This document shows, piece after piece, positions 6,339-16,132 of a stretch of DNA of 42,103 nt. The stretch covers positions 1 to 42,103 of the forward strand of contig JAGNLM010000015.1 in NCBI GenBank assembly GCA_017999615.1, written 5' to 3'. The notes under the pieces were generated by a model. That model was not told where the DNA came from. It did no database searches and worked only from the letters and a program-made list of their open reading frames with translations. Made by a program: the position numbers and the translations under genes. How positions within the stretch are numbered: the stretch's first letter is position 1; every line of letters starts with the position of its first letter. Source of the DNA: Gammaproteobacteria bacterium. GTDB taxonomy: Bacteria; Pseudomonadota; Gammaproteobacteria; JAABTG01.

Positions 6339-7717
6339 AGGCCGAGGCCGAGCACCAGCAGGGAATTGGCGGTCAGCGTGACCGCCATGGGCCGTCCCGC
6401 CGCCACCGGCGCCTTCTCGCGCGGCTCCTCGAAGTACACGTACCAGACCACCCGCAGGTAATAGAAGGCCCCGACGACGGCGAAGAGCACGGCGGCCAGC
6501 GCGAGCCACACGTCGCCCACGGCCACCACCTGGGCCAGCACGGACCACTTGGCCCAGAAGCCCACGAAGGGCGGAACCCCGGCCATCGAGAGCATCAGGA
6601 CGAGCGCGAGGAAGGCAAACCACGGGCTGCGCTCGGCGAGGCCCTTGAAGTCCTCCAGTTGGTCGCCCTCGAAACCGGCCCGCCCGAGGAGCACCACCAG
6701 GCCGAAAGCCCCCGTGGCGGTCACGGCGTAGACGATGGCGTAGAACATCGCCGCCGAGTAGCCGGCTGGCGTCGCCGCGACGAACCCGAGCAACTGGAAG
6801 CCGGCGTGGGCGATGGTCGAATAGGCGAGCATGCGCTTGAAGTTCGTCTGGGCGATCGCGACGACGTTTCCCACGCCCATCGACAGGACTGCGAGCACCG
6901 TCAGCAGCTGCCGCCAGTCCGCCGAAAGCTCCGGCAATGCCCCCACCAGGAGCCGATAGGTCATCGCGAAGGCGGCCACCTTCGGGGCACTGCCGATGAA
7001 GAGGGTCACGGCAGTGGGTGCGCCCTGGTAGACGTCCGGGATCCACATGTGGAAGGGAACGGCGCCGAGCTTGAAGGCCACCCCCACCACCACGAAGACG
7101 AGCCCGAAGAGCAGGACTACGCGGGGTGTGGTGGGTTGCGAGGCCGCAGACGAGATGCCCGGCAGGTCGAGCGTGCCGGTCGCCCCGTAGAGCATCGACA
7201 TTCCGTAGAGCAGCATCCCCGAGGCGAGCGCCCCGAGCACGAAGTACTTGACGGCCGCCTCGGCCGCCTCCTGAGAGTCCCGTTGCAGGGCCACCATCGC
7301 GTAGAGCGAGAACGCCAGGAGCTCGAGCCCCAGATAGACGGTCAGCAGGCTGCCGGCCGACACCAGCACCATCATCCCCAGGATGGCGAAGAGGCCGAGC
7401 ACGAAGAACTCGCCGCGCGCAGTGGAGCGCCGGTCGAAATACTCCCGGGCGTACACGAAGACGAAGACGCCCACACCGAGCAGGACGAGCTTGAGCACAC
7501 CGGCCAGGGGGTCCGTCACGTACATCCCCGAGAATGCCCGCACCTCCGCGCCCGGGAAGCCCACCGCCACGCTCAAGGCCGTCGCGGTGAGCGAGGCCTG
7601 AGCGAGGACGTAGCCGAGGCCGCGCTGTCCCGGGGCCGCGAAGGCCTCCGCCAGCAGCACGACGCAGGCCGCCGCGAGCAGGATGATCTCCGGAAGGGCG
7701 GTCACGAGGTCGGGCAT
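6290..7717 (-). CDS. nuoN: NADH-quinone oxidoreductase subunit N
   Basis: One of three antiporter-like proton-pumping subunits of the complex I membrane arm, with 475 residues and about 14 predicted membrane helices. The broken-helix Lys region is VAFKLGAVPFHMWIPD and the conserved Glu lies in YLGLELLAFSLYAMVAL. It is the last gene of the nuo operon, starting 10 bases after the nuoM stop at 7728. Its stop lies inside the psd coding region on the other strand. No terminator is visible after it, so transcripts probably run antisense into psd. Confidence 0.96.
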   Translation of the reverse strand: MPDLVTALPEIILLAAACVVLLAEAFAAPGQRGLGYVLAQASLTATALSVAVGFPGAEVRAFSGMYVTDPLAGVLKLVLLGVGVFVFVYAREYFDRRSTARGEFFVLGLFAILGMMVLVSAGSLLTVYLGLELLAFSLYAMVALQRDSQEAAEAAVKYFVLGALASGMLLYGMSMLYGATGTLDLPGISSAASQPTTPRVVLLFGLVFVVVGVAFKLGAVPFHMWIPDVYQGAPTAVTLFIGSAPKVAAFAMTYRLLVGALPELSADWRQLLTVLAVLSMGVGNVVAIAQTNFKRMLAYSTIAHAGFQLLGFVAATPAGYSAAMFYAIVYAVTATGAFGLVVLLGRAGFEGDQLEDFKGLAERSPWFAFLALVLMLSMAGVPPFVGFWAKWSVLAQVVAVGDVWLALAAVLFAVVGAFYYLRVVWYVYFEEPREKAPVAAGRPMAVTLTANSLLVLGLGLYPGALMSLCAAAVGA

Positions 7718-7727
7718 GCGCTCGCTC

Positions 7728-9248
7728 CTAGAGCTTGGACTGCAGGACCTGCTGGACGAGGTGCTCCACGCTCGGGTGCATCACCTCGAGCAGCGGGTTC
7801 GGCCAGACCCCGAAGAGCAGCACGAGCACGGCGAGCGAGGCGAGGATCCCGAGCTCCCGCCGGTCGAGGTCCTGCAGACCGGCAACGCCTTCGTTCGCCA
7901 CTCGACCGTAGATCACGCGCTTGTACATCCAGAGGTTGTAGGCGGCCCCGAGCAGAAGGACCGTGGCCGCGAGGAACGCGTACCAGAAATTCGCCTGGAA
8001 GCTCGCCAGCACCACCAGGAATTCGCCGACGAAGCCCGAGGTGCCCGGCAGGCCCGAATTGGCCATGACGAAGAGCATCATCAGAGCGGCGAACGTGGGC
8101 ATGGTGTTCACCACGCCCCCGTAGGCGGCGATCTCCCGCGTGTGGAGGCGGTCATAGAGCACGCCGACCGAGAGGAACAGGGCCCCCGAGATGAAACCGT
8201 GGGAGATCATCTGGACCATCCCCCCCTCGATCCCGAGGGCGGCCCCCCCAGTGCTCCCCGTCCTCGCGACGACCTCGAACAACAGGAAGAAGCCGAGGGT
8301 GACGAAGCCCATGTGCGAGATGCTCGAGTAGGCGATGAGCTTCTTCAAATCCGTCTGAATGATCGCCACGAAGCCGACGTAGACGATGGCGACGAGCGAG
8401 AGCCCGATCACCAGCCAGTCGAGCTCCCGACTCGCGTCGGGGGTGATGGGCAGGCTGAAGCGCAGGAAGCCGTAGCCCCCCATCTTCAGCATGATCGCCG
8501 CGAGGATGACGGAGCCCCCCGTCGGCGCCTCCACGTGCGCGTCCGGCAGCCAGGTGTGGAACGGCCACATGGGCACCTTCACGCCGAAGGCCACCAGGAA
8601 GGCGAGGAAGACCAGGGTCTGCGCCGTCAGGTCCAGGGGCAGGGCGTGGAGGTCTGCAATGGCGAAGCTGCCGCCGCGTGAGTACAGGTAGAGCAGCGCG
8701 ACCAGCATCAGGACCGACCCGAGGAACGTGCAGAGGAAGAACTTCACCGTCGCGTAGACCCGGCGCGCGCCCCCCCAGACCCCGATGATGAGGAACATCG
8801 GGACGAGCATCGCCTCCCACAACACGTAGAAGAGGACGGCGTCGAGCGCCGAGAAGACCCCGACCATCAGCCCTTCCATGACCAGGAAGGACGCCAGGTA
8901 CTGGGCAACGCGGTGCTGGATCACCCTCCATGCCGACAGCAGCACGAGCACCGTGCTGAACGTCGTGAGGAGAATGAGCGGCATCGAGATGCCGTCCACC
9001 CCCAGGTGGTAATCGATGCCGAACCGCTCGATCCAGGGGGCCCGCTCCACGAACTGCATGGCGTGGGTGCCCGTGTCGAAACCGGTGTAGAGCGGGATCG
9101 AGAGCAGCAGGGTGACGACTGCCACGGCCAGGGCCAGGGCGCGCGCCCGGGCCGGGTGCTCACCCCGCCCCGCCGCGACCACCCCCAGTCCGCCCAGGAT
9201 CGGGGTCCAGAGGAGCAGACTGAGCAGCGGCAGCGATTCCAGGACCAT
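7728..9248 (-). CDS. nuoM: NADH-quinone oxidoreductase subunit M
   Basis: An antiporter-like subunit in the middle of the complex I membrane arm, with 506 residues and about 14 membrane helices. The proton-path Glu is in VLWEAMLVPMFLIIGVWGG, and the Lys-bearing broken helix is FGVKVPMWPFHTWLPDAHV followed by the EAPTGGSVILA block. The length is normal. It lies 19 bases downstream of nuoL and just upstream of nuoN. Confidence 0.97.
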   Translation of the reverse strand: MVLESLPLLSLLLWTPILGGLGVVAAGRGEHPARARALALAVAVVTLLLSIPLYTGFDTGTHAMQFVERAPWIERFGIDYHLGVDGISMPLILLTTFSTVLVLLSAWRVIQHRVAQYLASFLVMEGLMVGVFSALDAVLFYVLWEAMLVPMFLIIGVWGGARRVYATVKFFLCTFLGSVLMLVALLYLYSRGGSFAIADLHALPLDLTAQTLVFLAFLVAFGVKVPMWPFHTWLPDAHVEAPTGGSVILAAIMLKMGGYGFLRFSLPITPDASRELDWLVIGLSLVAIVYVGFVAIIQTDLKKLIAYSSISHMGFVTLGFFLLFEVVARTGSTGGAALGIEGGMVQMISHGFISGALFLSVGVLYDRLHTREIAAYGGVVNTMPTFAALMMLFVMANSGLPGTSGFVGEFLVVLASFQANFWYAFLAATVLLLGAAYNLWMYKRVIYGRVANEGVAGLQDLDRRELGILASLAVLVLLFGVWPNPLLEVMHPSVEHLVQQVLQSKL

Positions 9249-9267
9249 GGGTGAGCCCCCTGCGAGC

Positions 9268-11232
9268 CTAGGCGCGTACGAGCCAGCCGAGCAGCGCCAC
9301 CAGCCCCGCGATCATCGCGAACGCGTACTGGTAGAGGTAGCCGGTCTGAATCCGGCGCACGAGGCCCGCGAGCAGGCCTGCCGTTCGCGCCGAGCCGTTG
9401 ACGAGCCAGCCGTCGATCACCCGCTGATCCCCCAGGCGCCAGAGCAAGCCCCCCAGGGCCCGGGCCCCGCCGGCCACGACCCAGCGGTAGAACGCGTCGA
9501 ATCCGTAGCCCTTCGCCAGCAGGGCGTGCAGCGGACGAAGCGCACCACGAAGACGCTCTGGGAGCTCGGGGCGCGCGAGATAGAGGTACCAGGCCGTCGC
9601 GACGCCGGCCACGGCGAGCCACACGGGCGGCGCGCTCAGCCCGTGCGCCACGAAACCGAGGACTCCCGAGTAGTGGCGTCCCCATTCGGCCAGGACGTCG
9701 TTCCCGGGCAGGACCCGGATGGCGTCGTGGAAGTAATCCCCGAAGAGCATCGGTCCCACGAGGGCCGCGCCTGCGAGCACCGAAGGGATCGCCAGCCCGA
9801 TGAGCGGAACCGTGATCACCGCCGGGCTCTCGTGCAGATGCTCGAGGGCGTGCGCGTCCATGCGGGGGCGGCCGTGGAACACCAGGAAGAACATGCGGAA
9901 GGTGTAGAGCGCGGTGACGTAGACGCCCACCAAGAGCGCCAGGTAGGCGAAGCCCGCCCCCGGCCGCTGGGAGTGGTGCACGGCCTCGAGGATGGCGTCC
10001 TTGGAGAAGAAACCGGAGAACCCGGGGAAACCGATGAGCGCGAGCGACCCCACGAGCGAGGTCCAGTACGTCACGGGCATGTGGCGCCGGATGCCTCCCA
10101 TCCTGCGGATGTCCTGCTCGTGGTGCATCGCGATGATGACCGAGCCCGCGGCGAGGAAGAGCAGCGCCTTGAAGAAGGCGTGCGTCACCAAGTGAAAGAC
10201 CGCGGCGGCGTAGGCCGAGGCTCCGAGCGCGACCGTCATGTAGCCGAGCTGCGAGAGCGTGGAGTATGCGACCACCCGCTTGATGTCGTTCTGCACGAGG
10301 CCGACGAGCCCCATGAGGAACGCGGTAACGGCCCCGATCACCAGCACGAACGAGAGCGCCGTATCGGAGAGCTCGTAGATGGGCGACATGCGGGCGACCA
10401 TGAAGATGCCCGCCGTGACCATGGTCGCCGCGTGGATCAGGGCGGAGATCGGCGTGGGGCCCTCCATGGAATCCGGCAGCCAGACGTGCAAGGGCACCTG
10501 CGCCGATTTCCCCATGGCGCCCACGAAGAGCAGGATGCCGACGAGGGTCATCAGCGACCATTCCACACCGGGCAGGACCTGCACCGTCACGTCCTTCAGC
10601 TGCGGCGCCGCCGCGAAGACCTCGCCGTAGTCGAGGCTGCCGAAGTACGCCAGCACGGCGGCGATCCCCAACAGAAAGCCGAAATCACCCGCCCGGTTCA
10701 CCAGGAAGGCCTTCAGGTTGGCGGCGACGGCGGTCTCGCGCTCGTACCAGAAACCGATCAGCAGGTAGGATGCCAGCCCAACCGCCTCCCAGCCGAAGAA
10801 CAGCTGCAGGAAGTTGTTCGACATCACCAGCATCAGCATCGCGAAGGTGAAGAACGAGATGTAGCTGAAGAAACGCTGGTAGCCGGGGTCCTCCCGCATG
10901 TAGCCGATGGTGTAGACGTGCACCATCAGGGAAACGAAGCTGACCACCAGCATCATCGAGGCCGAGAGGGAATCCACGAGGAATCCGACCTCGAAACGCA
11001 GCCCTCCGCTGAGCGCCCAGGTGTAGACGCTGCCGTTGAACGGCTCCGCACCGAGCACCACGGTGTGCCAGAACACGACGCCCGAGAGCACGGTCGCGAG
11101 GGCGACGCCCACGATCGCGGCCCACTGGGCCCCCGCCCGCCCCACCGCCCTGCGGAACAGGCCCGAGACGATCGAGCCCACGAGCGGTGCCAGCGGGATG
11201 GCCAGGTACAGGCTGAGCATGGGATTCGCCAA
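9268..11232 (-). CDS. nuoL: NADH-quinone oxidoreductase subunit L
   Basis: The distal antiporter-like proton pump of complex I, with 654 residues. The core helices carry FFGWEAVGLASYLLIGFW and the Lys region GAMGKSAQVPLHVWLPDSM, followed by EGPTPISALIHAATMVTAG. The C-terminal 150 residues hold the long lateral helix that braces the membrane arm, ending in a final membrane segment (YQYAFAMIAGLVALLGWLV). It starts 3 bases after the nuoK stop, typical of tight coupling within the operon. Confidence 0.97.
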   Translation of the reverse strand: MANPMLSLYLAIPLAPLVGSIVSGLFRRAVGRAGAQWAAIVGVALATVLSGVVFWHTVVLGAEPFNGSVYTWALSGGLRFEVGFLVDSLSASMMLVVSFVSLMVHVYTIGYMREDPGYQRFFSYISFFTFAMLMLVMSNNFLQLFFGWEAVGLASYLLIGFWYERETAVAANLKAFLVNRAGDFGFLLGIAAVLAYFGSLDYGEVFAAAPQLKDVTVQVLPGVEWSLMTLVGILLFVGAMGKSAQVPLHVWLPDSMEGPTPISALIHAATMVTAGIFMVARMSPIYELSDTALSFVLVIGAVTAFLMGLVGLVQNDIKRVVAYSTLSQLGYMTVALGASAYAAAVFHLVTHAFFKALLFLAAGSVIIAMHHEQDIRRMGGIRRHMPVTYWTSLVGSLALIGFPGFSGFFSKDAILEAVHHSQRPGAGFAYLALLVGVYVTALYTFRMFFLVFHGRPRMDAHALEHLHESPAVITVPLIGLAIPSVLAGAALVGPMLFGDYFHDAIRVLPGNDVLAEWGRHYSGVLGFVAHGLSAPPVWLAVAGVATAWYLYLARPELPERLRGALRPLHALLAKGYGFDAFYRWVVAGGARALGGLLWRLGDQRVIDGWLVNGSARTAGLLAGLVRRIQTGYLYQYAFAMIAGLVALLGWLVRA

Positions 11233-11235
11233 GGC

Positions 11236-11541
11236 CTACCCCTTCAGACGGTCCAGGCGCTGCACGTCGATCGTGTGCCGGGCGCGGAAGAGCACCACCA
11301 GGATGGCGAGCCCGATCGCCGACTCGGCCGCGGCGACGGTCAGGACGAAGAACACGAACACCTGCCCGGCCGTGTCGCCGAGGAAGTGGGAGAAGGCGAC
11401 GAAGTTCGTGTTCACGGCGAGCAGCATCAACTCGATCGACATCAGCACGATCAACACGTTCTTCCGGTTCAGGAAGATGCCAGCCAGCCCGAGCACGAAG
11501 AGCACCGCGCCGAGAACCAGATAGTGGGTCAGGGGAACCAC
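11236..11541 (-). CDS. nuoK: NADH-quinone oxidoreductase subunit K
   Basis: A small three-helix membrane subunit of 101 residues. The two conserved membrane Glu residues of the proton path are visible: one in [11 protein letters not shown] and one in [13 protein letters not shown]. The length matches the family exactly. It lies between nuoJ (14 bases upstream) and nuoL (3 bases downstream). Confidence 0.97.
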   Translation of the reverse strand: MVPLTHYLVLGAVLFVLGLAGIFLNRKNVLIVLMSIELMLLAVNTNFVAFSHFLGDTAGQVFVFFVLTVAAAESAIGLAILVVLFRARHTIDVQRLDRLKG

Positions 11542-11555
11542 GCCTCGCCCCCTCC

Positions 11556-12161
11556 CTACTCGCCCTTTTCCGCCGGCATCGCCACCAGCCGCACCCGGTC
11601 CTCGCGCCTCACCCGCACCTGGTCCCCGGTCCGCTGGGAGCGCGCGTCGCCGCGCCGGCGCAGAGAGAGGGCGATCGCGGCCACGATGGCGACCAGCAGG
11701 ATCACGGCGGCGATCTCGAAGGGGTACACGTACTTCGTGTACAGCACCGCCCCGATCTCCTGGGTGTTGCTGTAGGCCGCCCCGGCCCCCTGCGGCGGGG
11801 GGAAGGCCTGCGTTCCGAAGAGCCGATCGGACCCCACCACCAGAAAGAGCTCCAGGGCGGCGACCCCCGCCACCAGCGCCCCCACGGGCAGGTAACGCAC
11901 GAAGCCCTCGCGCAGCGGGGCACCCTGGACGTCCAGCATCATGACCACGAAGAGGAACAGCACCATGACCGCCCCCACGTACACGAGCACCAGGGCGAGG
12001 GACAGGAACTCCGCCTCGAGCAGCATCCAGAGGGCGGCGCTGCTGAAGAAGGCCAACACCAGGAAGAGCGCCGCGTACACCGGATTGCGCACGGTCACCA
12101 CCATCAGCCCCGCGAAGACGAGGATGCCGGCGAAGAGGGAGAAGAGCGCGAGGGAGGTCAT
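11556..12161 (-). CDS. nuoJ: NADH-quinone oxidoreductase subunit J
   Basis: A five-helix membrane subunit at the junction of the complex I arms, with 201 residues. The conserved [18 protein letters not shown] segment (third helix, which undergoes the pi-bulge transition) is at about residues 58-75. The C-terminus has a longer basic tail ([20 protein letters not shown]) than in E. coli, likely cytoplasmic. ATG 12161 is chosen over an upstream frame extension because it follows a GGTGAG and gives the usual N-terminus. It begins just after the end of nuoI (12169). Confidence 0.95.
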   Translation of the reverse strand: MTSLALFSLFAGILVFAGLMVVTVRNPVYAALFLVLAFFSSAALWMLLEAEFLSLALVLVYVGAVMVLFLFVVMMLDVQGAPLREGFVRYLPVGALVAGVAALELFLVVGSDRLFGTQAFPPPQGAGAAYSNTQEIGAVLYTKYVYPFEIAAVILLVAIVAAIALSLRRRGDARSQRTGDQVRVRREDRVRLVAMPAEKGE

Positions 12162-12168
12162 GGGCGGC

Positions 12169-12657
12169 TCACCGATAACGTGCGTCGGCCGCACGGTCCG
12201 CGGCGATCTGGGCCTCCATCCGCTCCCCCACCGCCAGCAGCTTTTCCTTGGTCATCACGAGGTCCCCGTGGCGGTCCCCGAAGTACTCGAAGACGCGCGT
12301 CTGCACGATGGAATCCACCGGACAGGACTCCTCGCAGAATCCGCAGAAGATGCACTTGGTCAGGTCGATCTCGTAGTGGGTGGTACGGCGCGTGCCGTCG
12401 GCCCGCACACCCGACTCGATGGTGATGGCGAGCGCCGGGCAGACGGCCTCGCAGAGCCTGCAGGCGATGCAGCGCTCCTCCCCGTTGGGGTAGCGGCGCA
12501 GGGCGTGCAGGCCGCGAAAGCGCGGCGACTGAGGGGTCTTCTCCTCCGGGTACTGGAGCGTGTCCTTGCGCCGGAACAGATAGCGGCCGGTGAGCTGCAG
12601 CCCGCCGAGGAGCTCCCAGAGCAGGAAGCTCTTGAAGAAATGCTGCAGGGCACGCAC
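12169..12657 (-). CDS. nuoI: NADH-quinone oxidoreductase subunit I (two 4Fe-4S clusters)
   Basis: This peripheral-arm ferredoxin-like subunit has 162 residues and carries clusters N6a and N6b. The two binding motifs are [16 protein letters not shown] and [16 protein letters not shown]. An N-terminal amphipathic stretch ([17 protein letters not shown]) anchors it to the membrane arm. The start is GTG at 12657, with GGGAGG eight bases upstream. Confidence 0.97.
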   Translation of the reverse strand: MRALQHFFKSFLLWELLGGLQLTGRYLFRRKDTLQYPEEKTPQSPRFRGLHALRRYPNGEERCIACRLCEAVCPALAITIESGVRADGTRRTTHYEIDLTKCIFCGFCEESCPVDSIVQTRVFEYFGDRHGDLVMTKEKLLAVGERMEAQIAADRAADARYR

Positions 12658-12672
12658 TCCTCGAGCCTCCCG

Positions 12673-13728
12673 TCAGTCGAGCCAGGGGGCCGCGCGAGTC
12701 GTGATCGCGAGGCCCAGAACCACGATCCAGAGGAGGCTGACCGGGATGAAGACCTTCCAGCCGAGCCGCATGATCTGGTCGTAACGGTAGCGCGGGAAGG
12801 TCGCCCGCAGCCACAGGAAGAGGAGCAGAAAGAGCGAGGTCTTCGCCGCGAGCCAGTGCAGGCCCGGACCGAGCAAGGTCCCGAGGACGGGGACTCGCAG
12901 CACCTCGGCGGGCAACCCCTCGAACGGCGACAGCCAGCCGCCGAGGAACATCACCGCCGTCAGGGCCGCGATCAGCACCATGTTCGCGTACTCCGCGAGG
13001 AAGAACACGGCGAAACCCATCCCGGAGTACTCGACGTGAAAGCCCGCGACGAGCTCCGACTCACCCTCCGCCACGTCGAAGGGGGCCCGGTTGGTCTCGG
13101 CCACCCCCGCCACGAAGTACACCACGAAGAGCGGCGCCAGCGGCAGCCAGAACCAGCTCAGCACCCCGCCCTGCTGGGCCAGCACGATCTTCTCCAGATT
13201 CAGGCTGCCCGCGGCCATCAACACCCCGACGAGCGCGAAACCCATCGCGATCTCGTAGGAGATCATCTGCGCCGCCGAGCGCATGGCGCCGAGGAACGCG
13301 TAGCGCGAGTTCGCCGCCCAGCCCGCCAGGATCACCCCGTAGACCCCGACCGAGCTCATCGCGAGCACGTAGAGAATCCCCGCATCCACGCTGGCCAGCA
13401 CCATCCCGTCGTCGAAGGGGACGACCGCCCAGGCCGCGAGCGCCGGCGCGATCGCGAGCGTCGGGGCCAGCAGGAAGAGAAAGCGGTTGGACGCCCTCGG
13501 CAGGATGATCTCCTTGGTCAGGAGCTTCAGCGCGTCGGCGATGGGCTGCAGCCAGCCGCGGGGACCCACCCGGTTCGGGCCGATGCGGACCTGCATGTAG
13601 CCGATGATCTTGCGCTCGGCGAAGGTCAGGTAGGCCACCACGCCCAGGAGCGGCAGCGTGATCGCGAAGACCTTGGCCAGGATGACCAGGACCTCCGGCA
13701 GACCCTCCAGCATCCCCTGTGCTCCCAC
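12673..13728 (-). CDS. nuoH: NADH-quinone oxidoreductase subunit H
   Basis: A membrane subunit forming the quinone chamber and the start of the proton channel, with 351 residues and eight predicted helices. The family signature [20 protein letters not shown] appears near residue 40, and the quinone-proximal acidic loop [20 protein letters not shown] near residue 225. The GTG at 13728 has GAGAGG seven bases upstream; ATG at 13713 is a shorter alternative with its own GGGAG. It lies downstream of nuoG. Confidence 0.96.
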   Translation of the reverse strand: MGAQGMLEGLPEVLVILAKVFAITLPLLGVVAYLTFAERKIIGYMQVRIGPNRVGPRGWLQPIADALKLLTKEIILPRASNRFLFLLAPTLAIAPALAAWAVVPFDDGMVLASVDAGILYVLAMSSVGVYGVILAGWAANSRYAFLGAMRSAAQMISYEIAMGFALVGVLMAAGSLNLEKIVLAQQGGVLSWFWLPLAPLFVVYFVAGVAETNRAPFDVAEGESELVAGFHVEYSGMGFAVFFLAEYANMVLIAALTAVMFLGGWLSPFEGLPAEVLRVPVLGTLLGPGLHWLAAKTSLFLLLFLWLRATFPRYRYDQIMRLGWKVFIPVSLLWIVVLGLAITTRAAPWLD

Positions 13729-13761
13729 GCTCGTGCCTCTCCCCCGCCCGCCCGCCGGTCC

Positions 13762-16128
13762 TCAGGCCCTGACCACCCGCACGGGCCCGAACAACGGCCC
13801 CAGCCCCACCGTCACCCCGACCCCGGAGGGGACCACCGCACAGCCGGCGGCCACGCGCTCGTCCACGACGACCTGCACGGTCGCCTCCCCGGCGCCCTGG
13901 GAGACTCGCGCGAAGGCCCCCGTCGCCAGGCCCTCGCGGGAGGCGACGTCCGGGGCGAGGCGCACCACCGGGGCGGCGTCCCGGGTCTGTTGCAGGGCCA
14001 CCGCTCGGCGCACCAGTGGGTCCACGGCGTAGATGGGCAACTCCCCGACCCGCACGACACCGCCCTCCTCCGCGGGCACGGGCGGCGCCTCCCAGCGCCC
14101 GCCCCCCTCGGGGGCCCACCCCTCGGCGAGGGTGGCACGGACCGCCTCCCGCACCTCGCCCGGACTCTCGTAGTCGAAGCCGGGCAGCCCCAGGAGATTG
14201 GCGAGCACCCGGAGGACCTTCCACGCCGGGCGGGCGTCCCCGGGCGGAGCCACGGCCGCCTCCGCGCTCTGCCAGCGACCCTCCGCGTTCACGAGAGTCC
14301 CGGCGCTCTCCACGAAGACACCCACCGGGAGCATCACGTCTGCCAACTCCTCCCACTCGGGGCTCGCAAACGCCGTGAGGGCCACAGTGAGGGGCGCCGC
14401 CCCCAGCGCCTGCCGGGCGCGATGGCCGTCCCAGCAGTCGAGGCCCGGCTCGAAGCCGAGGCAGAGGAAGGCGTCCAGCCCCTGGTCGAACATCTGGCCG
14501 GCCGACAAGCCAGGGCGTGCCAGCGCCACGCCCCCCGCCCGGCGGTGCGGCACCGCACCGGCCAACCACGCCCCGGCGGCGTTCGAGCCCGCCGGCAGCG
14601 TCCCGAGCACGGCCCCGGAGGCCCGGGCGATGGCCTGAGCGAGCGCCCGCAGGAGCGAGGCCTGGGGGTGCGCCAGGGCGAGGTCGCCGAGGAGGACGAC
14701 CGACGGCGAACCCTCCGCGAGGGAACGGGCGATCGAGCGCAAACCGTCGTCCACGGACGCCCGCGCGACGAGCCCGCTCACCGGCCCCTCGGCCTCGGCG
14801 CCCAGCGCCTTGGCCAAGCCCGCGAGGGCCTCCAGCATCCCCACCGGCCCTGTCACCACCCGTCCCGCGAGAGGGAAGGTGAAAGGGTAGTCCACCGGCC
14901 CCACCGCCGACACGCGGGCCCCGGCGAGCGCCGCCTTGCGCAGGCGGTGGCCGAGAAGCGGTTGGTCCTTGCGCAGATTCGAGCCCACCAGCAGAGCGGC
15001 GCCCACACGCTCGAGCCCGGCGATGGGCATGCCAAGCCCGGGGGCGAGGGGCGCCAACGCCTGATCGCTCGTGTCCCTCTCCCGCAGGCGGTGGTCCACG
15101 TGGTCGCCGCCGAGCCCCCGCACGAGCCCCTGGAGCAGGAACGCCTCCTCCAGGGTCGCACCCGGGGATGCGAGCGCCCCCACCCGCCCGGCCCCCCCTG
15201 CGGCGAGGATCGACTCGAGGCCCCGCGCGACGGTCGCGAGCGCGCTCTCCCAATCCACCACCTCCCAGCGCCCGGCGCGCCGGACCCTGGGAGCGGTGAG
15301 CCGGTCGGCCGCCGAGAGACCCAGGTAGCCGAAGCGGTCCCGGTCCGAGATCCAGGTCTCGTTGACCTCCTCGTTCTCCCGCGCGACGACGCGCATCACC
15401 GTCCCCCGGCGCACGTGCACGGAGAGGTTCGAGCCCACCGCGTCGTGGGGCGAGACGGCCGCGTGCGCCGTCATCTCCCAGGACCGGGCCGTGAAGCGGA
15501 ACGGCTTCGAGGTGAGCGCCCCCACGGGGCAGAGGTCGATGGCGTTGCCGGAGAGCTCGGAGTCGAGGGTCCGCCCGAGGAAGGCGCTGATCTTGGAGCG
15601 CTCCCCCCGTCCGATGGCACCGAGCTCCCGCACACCCGCGACCTCTTCGCCGAAACGCACGCAGCGCGTGCACAGGATGCAGCGCGTCAGGTCGGTCGCC
15701 ACCAGGGCGCCGATGTCCTCGTCCTGGACGACCCGCTTGCCCTCCCGGTACCGCGAGGCGTCCCGGCCGAAGCCCACGGCCACGTCCTGCAGCTCGCACT
15801 CCCCGCCCTGGTCACAGATGGGGCAGTCGAGCGGGTGGTTCACGAGCAGGAACTCCATCACCGCCCGCTGCGCCTCGCGCACAAAGGGCGTGCGGGTGTG
15901 CACCTTCATCCCCTCGGCGACGGGGGTGGCACAGGCCGGCACGGGCTTCCCGACCTTCTCGACCTGCACCAGGCACATCCGGCAGCTCGCCGCGACGGAG
16001 AGCTTCTTGTGGTAGCAGAAACGCGGGATGTGGATCCCGTTCGCGTCGGCCACCTCGATGATGGTGCTGCCGCGGCGCGCCTCCAGGGCGCGGCCGTCGA
16101 TCTCGATGTGGAGCAGGTCCTCGCTCAT
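13762..16128 (-). CDS. nuoG: NADH-quinone oxidoreductase subunit G
   Basis: The large iron-sulfur subunit of the peripheral arm, with 788 residues. A ferredoxin domain carries the 2Fe-2S cluster (CRMCLVQVEK and the first Cys in RFCYHKK). A His/Cys-liganded cluster region, HPLDCPICDQGGECELQD, follows, then the 4Fe-4S region ILCTRCVRF and DLCPVGALTSKPFRF. The remaining 550 residues are the molybdopterin-oxidoreductase-like domain, which is structural in complex I. That part is Ala/Gly-rich and diverged, as is common. It lies 4 bases downstream of nuoF. Confidence 0.96.
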   Translation of the reverse strand: MSEDLLHIEIDGRALEARRGSTIIEVADANGIHIPRFCYHKKLSVAASCRMCLVQVEKVGKPVPACATPVAEGMKVHTRTPFVREAQRAVMEFLLVNHPLDCPICDQGGECELQDVAVGFGRDASRYREGKRVVQDEDIGALVATDLTRCILCTRCVRFGEEVAGVRELGAIGRGERSKISAFLGRTLDSELSGNAIDLCPVGALTSKPFRFTARSWEMTAHAAVSPHDAVGSNLSVHVRRGTVMRVVARENEEVNETWISDRDRFGYLGLSAADRLTAPRVRRAGRWEVVDWESALATVARGLESILAAGGAGRVGALASPGATLEEAFLLQGLVRGLGGDHVDHRLRERDTSDQALAPLAPGLGMPIAGLERVGAALLVGSNLRKDQPLLGHRLRKAALAGARVSAVGPVDYPFTFPLAGRVVTGPVGMLEALAGLAKALGAEAEGPVSGLVARASVDDGLRSIARSLAEGSPSVVLLGDLALAHPQASLLRALAQAIARASGAVLGTLPAGSNAAGAWLAGAVPHRRAGGVALARPGLSAGQMFDQGLDAFLCLGFEPGLDCWDGHRARQALGAAPLTVALTAFASPEWEELADVMLPVGVFVESAGTLVNAEGRWQSAEAAVAPPGDARPAWKVLRVLANLLGLPGFDYESPGEVREAVRATLAEGWAPEGGGRWEAPPVPAEEGGVVRVGELPIYAVDPLVRRAVALQQTRDAAPVVRLAPDVASREGLATGAFARVSQGAGEATVQVVVDERVAAGCAVVPSGVGVTVGLGPLFGPVRVVRA

Positions 16129-16132
16129 CCCG